64,000 bases of DNA, taken from Encephalitozoon hellem ATCC 50504 (taxonomy: Eukaryota; Microsporidia; Unikaryonidae). Positions 8,559-18,189 of the stretch are shown piece by piece. Location of the stretch: NCBI RefSeq assembly GCF_000277815.2, contig NC_018472.1, forward strand, positions 1-64,000, in the 5' to 3' direction. Under the pieces are notes generated by a model that did no database searches, was not told the origin of the DNA, and saw only the letters and a list, made by a program, of their open reading frames with translations. Made by a program: the position numbers and the translations under genes. Position 1 is the first letter of the stretch; every line of letters starts with the position of its first letter.

Positions 8559-10674
8559 CAATCGATGCGTTTTCAGGCACATCATGGACCCTTACAATAA
8601 AGGTCTTACTACGGCAAAGCATAGAAGTGCCCCCAAGCGTCCCCCACAGGGTAGCGGGGTGCACACAATCTCCAGGCACAGATAGCCCGACCTTCTCGAT
8701 AAAGCTCTTCCTCGAATGTCCCACAAGACAAGGATAGCTAGAAAACGGATGATGCCTATGGTACCCAGACATCACCTCAACACTCTGCATCGGAGTCTTT
8801 GCAAACCCTATCCCGGGATCTAGAATGATGTTCCATCTGTAGACCCCACTCCTTCTGGCCTCCATCAGAATATCGTTGGTCTCCTTCGAGACTTCTTCCA
8901 GAAGGCTTTGCCCACGTGCAGAGGAAACCAGGGACCCCATCGTCCTCGGAGTCCCCCGCGAATGCATAAGAACAATCGGTACACTCAGGTCTGCAACAAC
9001 CTCATACATCTCCGCCATCCCATCTGCATGCAGAGTCGTGTTCATGAAATTTGCTCCCCGCCTCAGGCATTCACGTGCTATCCTAGCCGACGTCGTATCA
9101 ATCGATATAATGACATCCTTGTCTATCTTCCTTACATCCTCTAGCACAGGAATCACCCTGGAATATTCCTCCTCAACATCTACCGAGGCGGCCCCGGGCC
9201 TTGTGGACACTCCCCCTATGTCAACTATATCCGCACCTTGTTCCACCATCTCAATAAACCTCTTCCGAGCATCACAGAGACTAAGATAGCACCCGCCATC
9301 AGAAAAACTGTCCGGCGTCACATTCAGTATCCCCATCACCAGCGTACTTCCTAGAGACCCCCATCTGTACAGCTTGCTTCCAAGCCACATCACCCTCTCC
9401 ACACCCACAAAGGGCATCCTTTCAACATCTAGCCCAACACTAGCCCTGAGGTCAATCTTCCTCAAACAGCCCTCAAGCAGACACCTAACAGACATCTTCC
9501 GAAGAGGATCCATGAAGAAAGGATCAATGTCTGCAAGTGGCCTCAACACCCACTCACGCAGGTGCAGGCGGGGATGCGGTATCACTAGATCCCTGCTGTC
9601 AACAACAAGATCCTCGTAAAACACAATGTCAAGGTCAATCTTCCTATCATCCGTCCCCCTTGCCTTCATCCTCCCAACACGCTCTTCTATCCCCTTCACC
9701 ACCCGAAGAAGCGAGGAGGCAGAGTGCAGAGTCCTTATCTTGACCCCTGCATTCACAAACTCCCTATCAGAAACCTCCCCATCCCCTTGGTACCCGGAAA
9801 GATACAGGAACGAGGTGTCCACTATCTCAACCCCACACTCCTTCAGCAGCTTAAGCCCAGAGTGAATGTTGCCGACCTTGTCCCCCATGTTCGATCCTAC
9901 ACATATGTATGCCGTCCTCAGATCCTCTCCTCCTTTAGCCTCCGCATGCCCTCTCTCCGCCAAGGCATGCCGCGTCGCCCTCCCTATCCTCACTCCGGAG
10001 CTCAATCCTCCAAGAGCCCCATGCATCTTCTGAAGGAAAACACAGACCCTTACAAAACAGTATCTCTCCTCCACAAAATCAACAATTCGGCTTGCCAAGC
10101 ACTCCATGGTGTTATACTCTCCCCTCTCCATCTCCCCGATAATAGAGGAAATCAAAGACTGCGTGTTGATCCGAGGAAGGCGCTCCGGAGCTACCTTTGG
10201 ATACATCCCCTCAACCTCTACCCTGATATCCTGCCTCTGGCACCTCTCCGCATCCTTGCACCCTATAAGCACCCTGCCACAGATATCCCCGACCACCAAC
10301 AGCTCACTCCATCCCCCGTCTCTCCTCGCCTTGTATACAACCTCCTTCGAAAGAGAGCTACTTCCAGGAAGCTTGACTGCTACCTCAATCCTTCCCTCTC
10401 CTCCAAGCCCATCAACTATCTCGGCCATCCTTCGAGAAAAGTCCCACACATATACCGCACACTCCAAGGCCTCCCAGTACTCCCGGATCCTTCTCACACA
10501 CAACCCAAGGTCCAGCGTCCTCGACACGCAATCCCTCGCACAGACATCAGAAAGCTTGACATCCATCTTCAACGTCACTCCAACCGCCTTCTCTATCCTG
10601 TGGTCGCACTCAGAAACTATCACAGGGAGAAAGCCCTGAAGATCAGACAGCTGAAGTTGCTCAACAGGGGTCAT
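8515..10674 (-). CDS. FASP: Trifunctional folate synthesis protein: FolB (x2) - FolK - FolP
   Basis: About 719 residues from ATG 10674. Order: two dihydroneopterin aldolase-like domains (about 20-125 and 126-240), hydroxymethyldihydropterin pyrophosphokinase (about 254-390; YICVGSNMGD at 256-265, DRKIDLDI near 343, IPHPRL near 365), then dihydropteroate synthase (about 444-719; MGILNVTPDSFSDGG near 447, STRPGA, DPGIGFAKT, GHSRKSF). This is the fungal FOL1 arrangement, the enzyme family targeted by sulfonamides. The frame is open to an ATG at 10884, but those 70 residues resemble nothing and ATG 10674 is preceded by AAATATATAACAA about 20 bases upstream, so I prefer 10674. The aldolase domains look divergent and their activity is uncertain. 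The tail overlaps the converging folate synthase gene; the GTP cyclohydrolase gene lies 229 bp upstream on the same strand. Confidence 0.92.
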   Translation of the reverse strand: MTPVEQLQLSDLQGFLPVIVSECDHRIEKAVGVTLKMDVKLSDVCARDCVSRTLDLGLCVRRIREYWEALECAVYVWDFSRRMAEIVDGLGGEGRIEVAVKLPGSSSLSKEVVYKARRDGGWSELLVVGDICGRVLIGCKDAERCQRQDIRVEVEGMYPKVAPERLPRINTQSLISSIIGEMERGEYNTMECLASRIVDFVEERYCFVRVCVFLQKMHGALGGLSSGVRIGRATRHALAERGHAEAKGGEDLRTAYICVGSNMGDKVGNIHSGLKLLKECGVEIVDTSFLYLSGYQGDGEVSDREFVNAGVKIRTLHSASSLLRVVKGIEERVGRMKARGTDDRKIDLDIVFYEDLVVDSRDLVIPHPRLHLREWVLRPLADIDPFFMDPLRKMSVRCLLEGCLRKIDLRASVGLDVERMPFVGVERVMWLGSKLYRWGSLGSTLVMGILNVTPDSFSDGGCYLSLCDARKRFIEMVEQGADIVDIGGVSTRPGAASVDVEEEYSRVIPVLEDVRKIDKDVIISIDTTSARIARECLRRGANFMNTTLHADGMAEMYEVVADLSVPIVLMHSRGTPRTMGSLVSSARGQSLLEEVSKETNDILMEARRSGVYRWNIILDPGIGFAKTPMQSVEVMSGYHRHHPFSSYPCLVGHSRKSFIEKVGLSVPGDCVHPATLWGTLGGTSMLCRSKTFIVRVHDVPENASIVKLYGLLGSSGLDP

Positions 10675-10903
10675 CAGAAGAATCGAGGCACTTGTTATAT
10701 ATTTGCCTCCAGCCCCACAGAAGAGAGAAAGGCCAGGGTGCTCCAGATATCGCAAGCCCCATCGAGGTTTCCGGTGCCCGTACAGACCGGCTGCCAAGCA
10801 TCCACTCGCGGCCCATAGAGTAAGAGGGATTAAAGACGTCTTCGTGCCTCTGTACTGCCAGGCAAGGCCTTCTAGAAAAAACACCGGCCTTTGCTACGTG
10901 ACG

Positions 10904-11572
10904 TCAGAGAGAAGAATGCATAGGGTATGGAAAGCTCTTTATTGAGGTCGCCATGAAGCTGTCGAACTCTTGCTTTGTCTCCGGCCTCTCAATGAAGTCT
11001 CCACTCAGCTTCGATGTTCTTGTCCTGCATCCATGGTGGTTGACTCCCCGGGAGCAAAGGCAGAAGTGGGCTGCTGTAACGACACATGCAACCCCGCGGT
11101 TGCCCTTGCAGAACTGATCGATCGAAGTCCATATCGATAGGGTAAGGTCTTCCTGCAACTGGGGCATCCGGGCATGGAACTCGACAATCCGGTTCAGCTT
11201 GCTCAGCCCAATTATCTTTCCCTCTTTCTGCGGAATATAGGCTACATAGGCCTCTCCTATAAAAGGAGAGTGATGATGAGAGCAGATTGATTTAATGGGA
11301 ATTGGTCCATGGAAAAGAAGATCCTCATATCCTTGGGTGTTATCGAAGATAGTAATTTGTGGAGGAGGAGTGTATAGGGAAGCTGCAATGTCATTGACCC
11401 ATGCCTTTGAAACTCTGAGAGGTGTATCAATGGTGTGGGGATTCTCCTTATAGTCGATTCCAAGGGCCTCCATAAATGCCCCATAGGCCTTAGAAGCTCT
11501 TTCGATCATCTGCATCTTTTCCTGTTCTGATAAGGGACCATCTGTTCTAGAGGACAGCGGGAAAGCCTTCAT
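10904..11572 (-). CDS. GTPC: GTP cyclohydrolase I
   Basis: 222 residues, the usual length for FolE/GCH1. It opens GTP to 7,8-dihydroneopterin triphosphate, the first step of folate synthesis. Visible: TIDTPLRVSKAW (47-58), zinc-site CSHHH (97-101), GLSKLNRIVEFHARMPQLQE (122-141), and a second zinc cysteine in HFCLCSRGV (169-177), followed by RTRTSKLSG. Cys97, His100 and Cys171 correspond to the zinc ligands of FolE. The HFC.CSRGV form looks more bacterial than animal or fungal, which is an impression without a tree. It lies upstream of the FolB/K/P gene on the same strand. Base composition is less GC-rich than in the two other folate genes. Its start is preceded by AAATTT and CCC elements like those of native genes. 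Confidence 0.93.
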   Translation of the reverse strand: MKAFPLSSRTDGPLSEQEKMQMIERASKAYGAFMEALGIDYKENPHTIDTPLRVSKAWVNDIAASLYTPPPQITIFDNTQGYEDLLFHGPIPIKSICSHHHSPFIGEAYVAYIPQKEGKIIGLSKLNRIVEFHARMPQLQEDLTLSIWTSIDQFCKGNRGVACVVTAAHFCLCSRGVNHHGCRTRTSKLSGDFIERPETKQEFDSFMATSIKSFPYPMHSSL

Positions 11573-11587
11573 AGGGTTTTTAAATTT
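11573..11587 (-). promoter_or_regulatory. AAATTT and CCC elements before GTP cyclohydrolase start
   Basis: Reading on the minus strand, AAATTT (11587-11582), five A/T bases, then CCC (11576-11574), one T and the ATG at 11572. The same pair of elements precedes the ribosomal protein gene at 40121. AAATTT-like and CCC-like motifs close to starts are described for microsporidian genes. Confidence 0.55.
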
Positions 11588-11865
11588 CTACTTTCTTTCG
11601 ATATATCGTAGTTCATAATATTCAAGAAGTTTGCGAGGTAGTGTCTAAAATAAAAACATAGAAGTCATAACGAAACCATTTACTTTAATGTAATACCTTC
11701 TTAACAGATACCCAGAAACTTACTAGTATCAGGTGTCTAAGTGATAGGTCTTTCTTTCGCGGATTACTCCACCTATTATTTCATTAATTGATATGTGCAA
11801 CCAATTATACTAATTTCCCAGTAACATAAATATATGGAGCACAGAACCCCATTACTTTTGTTGAT

Positions 11866-12570
11866 ATGGATTCTACTTCGCACCAAACAGGTATCATACA
11901 AGCTTCAGCAAAGCACATTTTTGCGATTGTGTCCATTGCATTTCCAGCTGTTATGCATTTTTTAATAGGTTCTTCGATGAAAGATAGCTTGGCCTTCAAA
12001 TTCATGGCAATTTTTCTTCCATTTTTATATTCAGCATCGCAGAATTTCTCTCTGTTTCTCATCAGCAGGGATTCAGAATACAAATCTCCATCTCTCCTGC
12101 ATTCAATACTCTATTTTTTCATTACACTCTCTCTCATCGCGTTTTCTGCCATCGATGTAATCTCAACCATTATCTTTACTCTCGAAAAATACGATAATGA
12201 TGCCTCTTTCTCTATTCTTCTTCCATCCTTTGTTGTATCTAGGGCTTATCTACTATCTACTTCTTGTATCTTTGCACCAGGTTCAATTCAATTTACGGAT
12301 ACAGGTTTCAACCTTTTCATTGATATTCTAATTCTTTTGCGTATTATAGCCGGAATAGCTTTTCCGATCGATGATTCAAGCTTTATCTACATTGCTGCCC
12401 TTTCATTCATTTTTATCTTGTTAAGGTCGCTCAATCTGGGTAGTAGATTGCCACTGGACACAGATTATGCATTATGGAGGCAGCTCTTGGCTTTCTTCAT
12501 CTTTGGAATCTCGATATTTGTATATATGATAATGGCGCGTATAGTCATATCTGTTTTCATCAATCATTGA
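11866..12570 (+). CDS. DUF2463 family membrane protein, core-side copy
   Basis: 234 residues with about six or seven hydrophobic segments. It aligns with the two copies at 2161 and 3027: a first membrane segment with AFPAVMHFLI, then KFMAIFLPFLYSASQ (cf. ILPCLYSGLQ), an acidic loop with EKYDND, a LLPSFVVSRAYLLSTS segment equivalent to VLPPYLL, and a C-terminal pair of helices. The first codons are MDSTS. Base usage differs sharply from the other two: AT-rich codons and no C-rich bias, matching the core to its right. It therefore marks the inner border of the subtelomere, with the folate genes between it and its paralogues. Its divergence suggests an old copy. Function unknown. Confidence 0.8.
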   Translation: MDSTSHQTGIIQASAKHIFAIVSIAFPAVMHFLIGSSMKDSLAFKFMAIFLPFLYSASQNFSLFLISRDSEYKSPSLLHSILYFFITLSLIAFSAIDVISTIIFTLEKYDNDASFSILLPSFVVSRAYLLSTSCIFAPGSIQFTDTGFNLFIDILILLRIIAGIAFPIDDSSFIYIAALSFIFILLRSLNLGSRLPLDTDYALWRQLLAFFIFGISIFVYMIMARIVISVFINH

Positions 12571-12749
12571 ATTTCTTTGTGAATGAGCTGTTCGATAGTA
12601 TTTTACTAGTAGCTATTGAATAAACATCTTTTTTGAATGCTGATACTTATTACTTGAACTCTTTTATTCTTTCTCTGATATAGAGTTCTGTTTCAGCTTT
12701 AGATGTACGTCTTCCATATCCTTGTAGCGCTCGCAAAACTATAAGCACA

Positions 12750-15182
12750 TTAACAGCCATCATATCTACATTTTATTGCCAAGATTTCCTTGCTTTGGCA
12801 TCCTACATAAACAACCTCTCCATCCCATACAAGAGAGTTTATTGCTCCTCCTGCTTTCAGTTTACCAACACAGAATACAGAGTTATCCCAAAAGTCCCAA
12901 AACCTAAGCATTCCATCCTTAGAACCTGTCACAAATGAATCCTTCATTGATACTCCACATTTTATCCATGAGTCGTGTGCATATGGGACCGTCTTAACTA
13001 TTGACTTGTTTCTCCACCTTCTTATGGAGCAGTCTCTTCCAAAGCTTATTAAGTTATCATTATAGCATAGTAATCCCTGGATTGAATCTAAATGTGGCGG
13101 AGAAAGAGTTGTAAACTCACCGTTATAGCATTTGACTGTATGATCCCTAGATCCTGTATACGTGTCTGGCCCTATCTTCTCTATGCAAAAAACGGTTCCA
13201 GAATGTGCCTTTTCAGAAAGTACCAGCTTGCAATTTCTCTGGTCGAGCATTGAAAGTGTTCCATCTTCATGACCGGTGAATATGTAATTGTCTCTTGAGA
13301 GAAGTGCCGAGACCTCGCTCCTGAAGCCATACAATGGTCGTGTGCCTGACCTGTGATCAAATCTTTTCAGTATTCCTCTTGTTGTATACAAGAGAGTATC
13401 AGATCCCTCTATACACCTGACGCCTTCCTCTGTGAACAAAGCTTCTACTTTGTCGTTCCATTTTCTGATTTTATTGTCTATAGATGCGAATACAAGGTGT
13501 GAATCGAAGAGTGTTAATGCTGTGGGAAGGTATCCAGTCAGCTTATTTTCTATTGCTGTTGTCATTGTTATCTTTTCCTTTCTAGGTGTGAAGAGTGCGT
13601 ATTTTTTAGTATTTCTGTCTAAATCAAAAGAAACGATTCTTTTGTGTGCTTTGTTAATCTTTGGTTCTGTTTCTTGTTCTTCTACAATTTCACAAGTGTC
13701 TGATATCTCTAGGGAGTCCACGTATTTTCTTATTGTGTCAATTTTGTTGTACTCTTCTTTACTCTGATTTTCTGTTTGTATCCTGCCTTCACTGGCTTTG
13801 TTAAATACTTCTTCAGGTTTACTCAAGTGATCCTCGTTGCTCTTCCTGCTGAGATCATCTTCGGGAGAATTTGCCTTATTCTCGGAGCTTTTCCTTTTGG
13901 CAAACCCAAAACTTTTTTCGTACTTTCTAACATCTGGACAGCTGTCTATTCCTGAAGGCCTTTGTCCTTCCAAGTCCTTGGATGTCTTTTCGACCATATC
14001 TTTAAGCCTCTGGTTTTCATCTATCAGGTTCTGAACGAAAGGGTGCTTTAAAATTTCCTGTATGATGTCTTCTCTTTTGTCGTCCTTTTCAAGGCTTAGG
14101 GCCTCCACCTTTGATTTGAGAATTCTATTTTCAGATATTAATTCTTCTACATTAATTCTGGATTCTTTCCTAAATCTTTCTTTAAGCATTTGGTTTTCCA
14201 CTTTGAGCTTCTGTATTTCTTTCTTCAGAAGAAGTGTTGCGAACTTCGACCCATCAATTTGCACATTCATCTTTGCCGTGGTTTCGATAGAAGCTGCTCT
14301 ACTTGCATACTTCAAAGTGTTATGTGTTTCACCTATATCTGCGTGAGAAGAAGAAACGCAGGCAATCATCAAAATGTAGCCACTTAAGCAGCTTTGAAGT
14401 ATTCTAGTGAGCTTTGAATCTCTAAAAGGAACATGGGAAGATTTCTTGAATAAAGCAGAGATCACATTCCCAAGAGCCAAGAGTCCAGAGTTTATAGAAA
14501 TTCCCTCCTTCGCACGGTCTCCTGCACACAAAGTCCTCTTGAGCCTTTCACTTCCTGCAAGGTCGACAAAGGAGAACTTCGACGTCACAAATGATCCATT
14601 TACCTCTCTTCTATGAGAAAGAATGAATATCGCATGGCTTCTCGACGACTTTGAATTCATGTTGGTTGACTTTGTTGTTCTTTCCAAGGATCCTTTCTTC
14701 AAGGCTTCCACTCCATCTTTATATGATCTTAGAGTTACCTCTGTTGCGCCAGCGATTGTGATTTCACCATTTACCTCTCTTAGGCTCAATGGCATCTTGT
14801 GCTTGCTGAATAAATCAATTACCTCCTCATTGTAAACCTCTATGAAGATACAGCTTATTTCCTGACATGCCTTGAATATGTGTTTAAGGGACTGTGGGAC
14901 AATTCCTGTCATGTCTTCATGTGTCATTCCCATTGTGTAGGTTTTTCCGCTCCCTGTCTGGCCATATGCCATTACTGTACAATTATAGCCTTCAAGGAAA
15001 GATTCTGTAAGATGCCTGACGCTCCTGTCATACATTTGCATTTGTGATGTAGTGAGATGTACCTTGTTAAAACCATACGTCTTTGTCCCTATGGTTAGTG
15101 CTGTTGGCGTGCTTTCTATTACGTTATCCAGCCTGGGATTTATTCGTACTTCCACCTGGATTCTATTCTTCTTCTCTTCCAT
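12750..15182 (-). CDS. Kinesin-4/KIF21-like motor with C-terminal WD40 domain
   Basis: 810 residues. N-terminal motor domain (about 8-310): P-loop GQTGSGKT (74-81), switch I NSKSSRSH (176-183), switch II DLAGSE (207-212), then an ISINSGLLALGNVISAL segment. A coiled-coil region (about 310-420) and an acidic/Lys-rich linker follow, then a WD40 domain (about 535-805) with motifs such as GSRDHTVKCY, FGRDCSIRRW and GSKDGMLRFW. Motor plus coiled coil plus C-terminal WD40 is the KIF21 branch of kinesin-4, plus-end motors that restrain microtubule growth. The protein is about half the length of animal KIF21, as expected in microsporidia. It stands divergently from the NTE gene with 93 bp between starts. 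Confidence 0.85.
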   Translation of the reverse strand: MEEKKNRIQVEVRINPRLDNVIESTPTALTIGTKTYGFNKVHLTTSQMQMYDRSVRHLTESFLEGYNCTVMAYGQTGSGKTYTMGMTHEDMTGIVPQSLKHIFKACQEISCIFIEVYNEEVIDLFSKHKMPLSLREVNGEITIAGATEVTLRSYKDGVEALKKGSLERTTKSTNMNSKSSRSHAIFILSHRREVNGSFVTSKFSFVDLAGSERLKRTLCAGDRAKEGISINSGLLALGNVISALFKKSSHVPFRDSKLTRILQSCLSGYILMIACVSSSHADIGETHNTLKYASRAASIETTAKMNVQIDGSKFATLLLKKEIQKLKVENQMLKERFRKESRINVEELISENRILKSKVEALSLEKDDKREDIIQEILKHPFVQNLIDENQRLKDMVEKTSKDLEGQRPSGIDSCPDVRKYEKSFGFAKRKSSENKANSPEDDLSRKSNEDHLSKPEEVFNKASEGRIQTENQSKEEYNKIDTIRKYVDSLEISDTCEIVEEQETEPKINKAHKRIVSFDLDRNTKKYALFTPRKEKITMTTAIENKLTGYLPTALTLFDSHLVFASIDNKIRKWNDKVEALFTEEGVRCIEGSDTLLYTTRGILKRFDHRSGTRPLYGFRSEVSALLSRDNYIFTGHEDGTLSMLDQRNCKLVLSEKAHSGTVFCIEKIGPDTYTGSRDHTVKCYNGEFTTLSPPHLDSIQGLLCYNDNLISFGRDCSIRRWRNKSIVKTVPYAHDSWIKCGVSMKDSFVTGSKDGMLRFWDFWDNSVFCVGKLKAGGAINSLVWDGEVVYVGCQSKEILAIKCRYDGC

Positions 15183-15275
15183 CGGGAAGATTCTAATTAT
15201 TTTTTTTATCCTTCTGGCTTTTAGGAGCTACAATTCTGAGAAAGACATTCATAAAAATGAAGAACCCCATTGCGA

Positions 15276-17990
15276 ATGTTTCCACTAGGTCTTTTAATTA
15301 TACTGATTATTGTAGGTGGGCTTCTTGCCGGGCTCAAGCATTATGGTACCTCAAAATCCAGGGCAGCACCCTTCAAGATTAAGTCTAGGGCCATTGAGAA
15401 GGTTACATTTGCGAGGTCTCTTGGGATGACTTTAGAAGACGCAATGAAAAGGCATCCGCTATTCAATTTTTACCCAGGGCAATCTATCAAGGAAATCTTG
15501 GATAGATGGGATAGAATAACATACAAAAATGGTGAAATAATAGCAGTCGCAGGATTTGTGTTACAGGGCTCCGTAGAAATATGGTATGGAAATCAACTTC
15601 TTTGTATAAAGGAAAGAGGATCTCTTCTCAATGGGTCCATGGAGTTGCTAGGACATGGTGCAATAGGAACCAAAAAAGCAAGAGGTTTTGTCGAAATTCT
15701 TTTGATTGATCCATCTTTGGTCAGAAGCAATAGCTTGTATATTTTATTTTCCATGCTTAGAAAATCATGTATCGAAACGGCTTGCAAGTACTTTGGGCTG
15801 GAAGGCAAACTAGTGGAAAAGGAGACTATGAAGATCAGAAGTGCTGAGAAGAACCATTTAAGTCTATTTTCGACTTTTTTGTGTGATAGGTTTTTGCCAT
15901 CCCAAGATGATGGAAGAGAAATACTCGAAAAAAGCATTGAGGCCAGGTTTGTTGGCAAGGGCATGGTCCTTAAAGAAGACGAAGAACCTATGGACTATAT
16001 ACTGTATGTAGTTTCTGGAGAGATTCTGGTGATGGCTGGGGAAAATGTCTTTAGCTTTGGGAGTGGGTCTGTATTTGGATATTTTTCTTTATTCTTTGAT
16101 TCCTATGAGTCTGTTAAGATCCAGGCAAAGGAGGACTCTTCAACTTTCATATGCAACTCATCAACCTTATTTAAGCTTGGACTAGACGAGAAGAAGTTTG
16201 ACTATTCGATACTACAGGACATCGATGAATCGTTACACGTTATAGATGAATCGGTTGAATGGATAAGGCTCTCTCCTGGAAGCATGATTGCTCAGAAGGG
16301 AGAGGCCTCGAAAGAAATCTTTTACATTGCGGCTGGGAGGGTAAAATCTACATCTAAGGAATTTTCGTCTGGAAAGGCTATCGGAGGAAAAGAATGCATT
16401 TTTGGAGAGAACTGGTCGGAGTCGTTTATAGCAACTCGAATAACAGACATTATACAGATTCCATCTCTTTTGGTGGACTATTTCTTTGAGAATGACAAGA
16501 GCTTTTTCAAAAAGTACACCAAAAGGCTTTTTGAAAATGGAAACAAAAAGAATGGCAAAATAGTTAGTATAATTCCGGTTGGTCAATACAAGGACATAGA
16601 TTCCTTTTCGAGAAGGCTGAAGGGTGCGATTGGCGCGTCTTCGTTACTTTTGAGCCGTAAAGATGTTGTTGACATTCTAGCAAGGAGATCGTTTGATACC
16701 ACTGAAGAGCTCGGATTTATGGACTATCTTACAAAGATGTCTAAGTGCTACGAAATCATTCTTATTTATGTAGAAAACGAATATTCGAGATTGTTAAGGT
16801 ACTTGCTGAACTTTTCGGATGTTCTGCTGACGGTTGGAACAACTTTTACGGACATCCCGGAATACAATGTTTACTGCAGGATTGAGTTTGTTAAAATCTA
16901 CGAGGAGAGGAGAGCTCTGGGCGAAAAGAGCATGAAGAGGCGAAAGGGGATTGGATATGGATTTAGGAGAACTACAGACAAGAAGGAAGCAGAAGGGAGA
17001 TACGACAGGATCCACCACGTCTTGTTTCCTTCAAAAGCCGTTCTTTTCTGTTCAAAAGACTTTCAGAGGCTTGCAAGGTCACTTCTAGGGAAGAGGATAG
17101 GACTTGTTTTGGGTGGGGGAGGCGCTAGGGGCCTTGCCCATATAGGGGTCATCCAAGCATTAGAAGAGGAAGGCATACCTATAGACTGTGTTGGAGGCAC
17201 CAGCATGGGGGCCTTTATTGGTGCATTGTATGCAAAAGAGTGCAACAACTATTATGTGTTTAAGCAAGCAAAGAGATTTTCTAGAAAGATGTCAAACATA
17301 TGGCTTCTTCTCCTAGACCTGACCTATCCTATTTGCTCTATGTTCTCTGGGAATGCATTTAATAGGTCGTTGCATTCTGTATTTGGCGACGGATTGATTC
17401 AAGATTTGTGGCTGGAGTATTTCTGCATAACCACCAACATATCCAACTATGAAGAAGAAGTGCATAGAAATGGAATGGTCTGGAGATATGTACGTGCCAG
17501 CATGGGACTCTGTGGATACCTGCCTCCGATATGTGACAATAAGAGGTTACTGGTTGACGGTGGATACCTGAATAATGTTCCTGCTGACGTAATGATGGAG
17601 ATGCAAGTTAAGAAAATCATTACTGTGGACGTTGGAACTGTCCTGGAGAATGACTATTTTGATTATGGTGATGCTCTCAGCGGGTTCACTATTCTGTTCA
17701 ACAAGTTTTTTGGCAACAAGAAGTTTGTGACCATGGAAGAGATTCAATACAGGCTGGCCTATATTTCCACAGAACGGAAGATGAAGGAGCTTCAGGCAAA
17801 TGATAATATAGTCATGCTGAGGCCAGATCTTGGGAAGTATAGGACAATGGATTTTAAGAAGTTTGATGAGATTGTTGCGTGTGGCTATCAGTCTACGAAG
17901 GATGCAATTCTGAGGTGGAAGAAAGAGGGAGTTTTTGATGCCCTCTTTGACCTGAAAAAGCAAGCACCAAGAAGAAGGTATTCTGTGTAA
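15276..17990 (+). CDS. NTE1: NTE-type lysophospholipase (patatin domain with cyclic-nucleotide-binding-like domains)
   Basis: 904 residues from ATG 15276; the frame opens two codons earlier at a TTG. An N-terminal membrane anchor (about 3-25) precedes a long region with cyclic-nucleotide-binding-like folds (about 60-430; [22 protein letters not shown] is typical). The C-terminal patatin domain has the oxyanion motif GGGGARG (about 613-619), nucleophile motif GTSMG (Ser about 643) and the catalytic-Asp motif DGGYLNN (Asp about 761). This is the layout of neuropathy target esterase and yeast Nte1, ER enzymes that deacylate phosphatidylcholine. It is shorter than yeast NTE1. All catalytic residues are present. 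It could supply glycerophosphocholine and fatty acids from host or own lipid. Confidence 0.88.
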   Translation: MFPLGLLIILIIVGGLLAGLKHYGTSKSRAAPFKIKSRAIEKVTFARSLGMTLEDAMKRHPLFNFYPGQSIKEILDRWDRITYKNGEIIAVAGFVLQGSVEIWYGNQLLCIKERGSLLNGSMELLGHGAIGTKKARGFVEILLIDPSLVRSNSLYILFSMLRKSCIETACKYFGLEGKLVEKETMKIRSAEKNHLSLFSTFLCDRFLPSQDDGREILEKSIEARFVGKGMVLKEDEEPMDYILYVVSGEILVMAGENVFSFGSGSVFGYFSLFFDSYESVKIQAKEDSSTFICNSSTLFKLGLDEKKFDYSILQDIDESLHVIDESVEWIRLSPGSMIAQKGEASKEIFYIAAGRVKSTSKEFSSGKAIGGKECIFGENWSESFIATRITDIIQIPSLLVDYFFENDKSFFKKYTKRLFENGNKKNGKIVSIIPVGQYKDIDSFSRRLKGAIGASSLLLSRKDVVDILARRSFDTTEELGFMDYLTKMSKCYEIILIYVENEYSRLLRYLLNFSDVLLTVGTTFTDIPEYNVYCRIEFVKIYEERRALGEKSMKRRKGIGYGFRRTTDKKEAEGRYDRIHHVLFPSKAVLFCSKDFQRLARSLLGKRIGLVLGGGGARGLAHIGVIQALEEEGIPIDCVGGTSMGAFIGALYAKECNNYYVFKQAKRFSRKMSNIWLLLLDLTYPICSMFSGNAFNRSLHSVFGDGLIQDLWLEYFCITTNISNYEEEVHRNGMVWRYVRASMGLCGYLPPICDNKRLLVDGGYLNNVPADVMMEMQVKKIITVDVGTVLENDYFDYGDALSGFTILFNKFFGNKKFVTMEEIQYRLAYISTERKMKELQANDNIVMLRPDLGKYRTMDFKKFDEIVACGYQSTKDAILRWKKEGVFDALFDLKKQAPRRRYSV

Positions 17991-18189
17991 TAGAGACTAT
18001 TCTCTCACTAAATGTTTATATTATCTAATAAATCAACCATCCGTAGAGCTTATAATGCCAAGGTCCTGTATCCTGCCATTGGTTTCTTCATGGTAAGAAC
18101 GACTTTGATTTCTACTGTAACAATACTCAAACAGAGATATTCTGATTGGAGAGCCCATCAGGTTAAAAAGGGATGTTGGAGAAAGTCCA

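Noticed and set aside
9724..10818. 364-codon + strand frame opposite FolB/K/P
   Set aside because: Antisense of clear enzyme domains; composition is Arg/Pro/His-rich without motif.
10675..10884. 70-residue N-terminal extension of the FolB/K/P protein
   Set aside because: Not like any aldolase N-terminus, and a TATATAA-like element directly precedes the internal ATG at 10674. It is still possible, so noted in the entry.
11720..11810. Possible hairpin with GATAGGT and ACCTAT in the gap before the third DUF2463 gene
   Set aside because: Stem of only six bases with a long loop, within what chance gives in AT-rich DNA.
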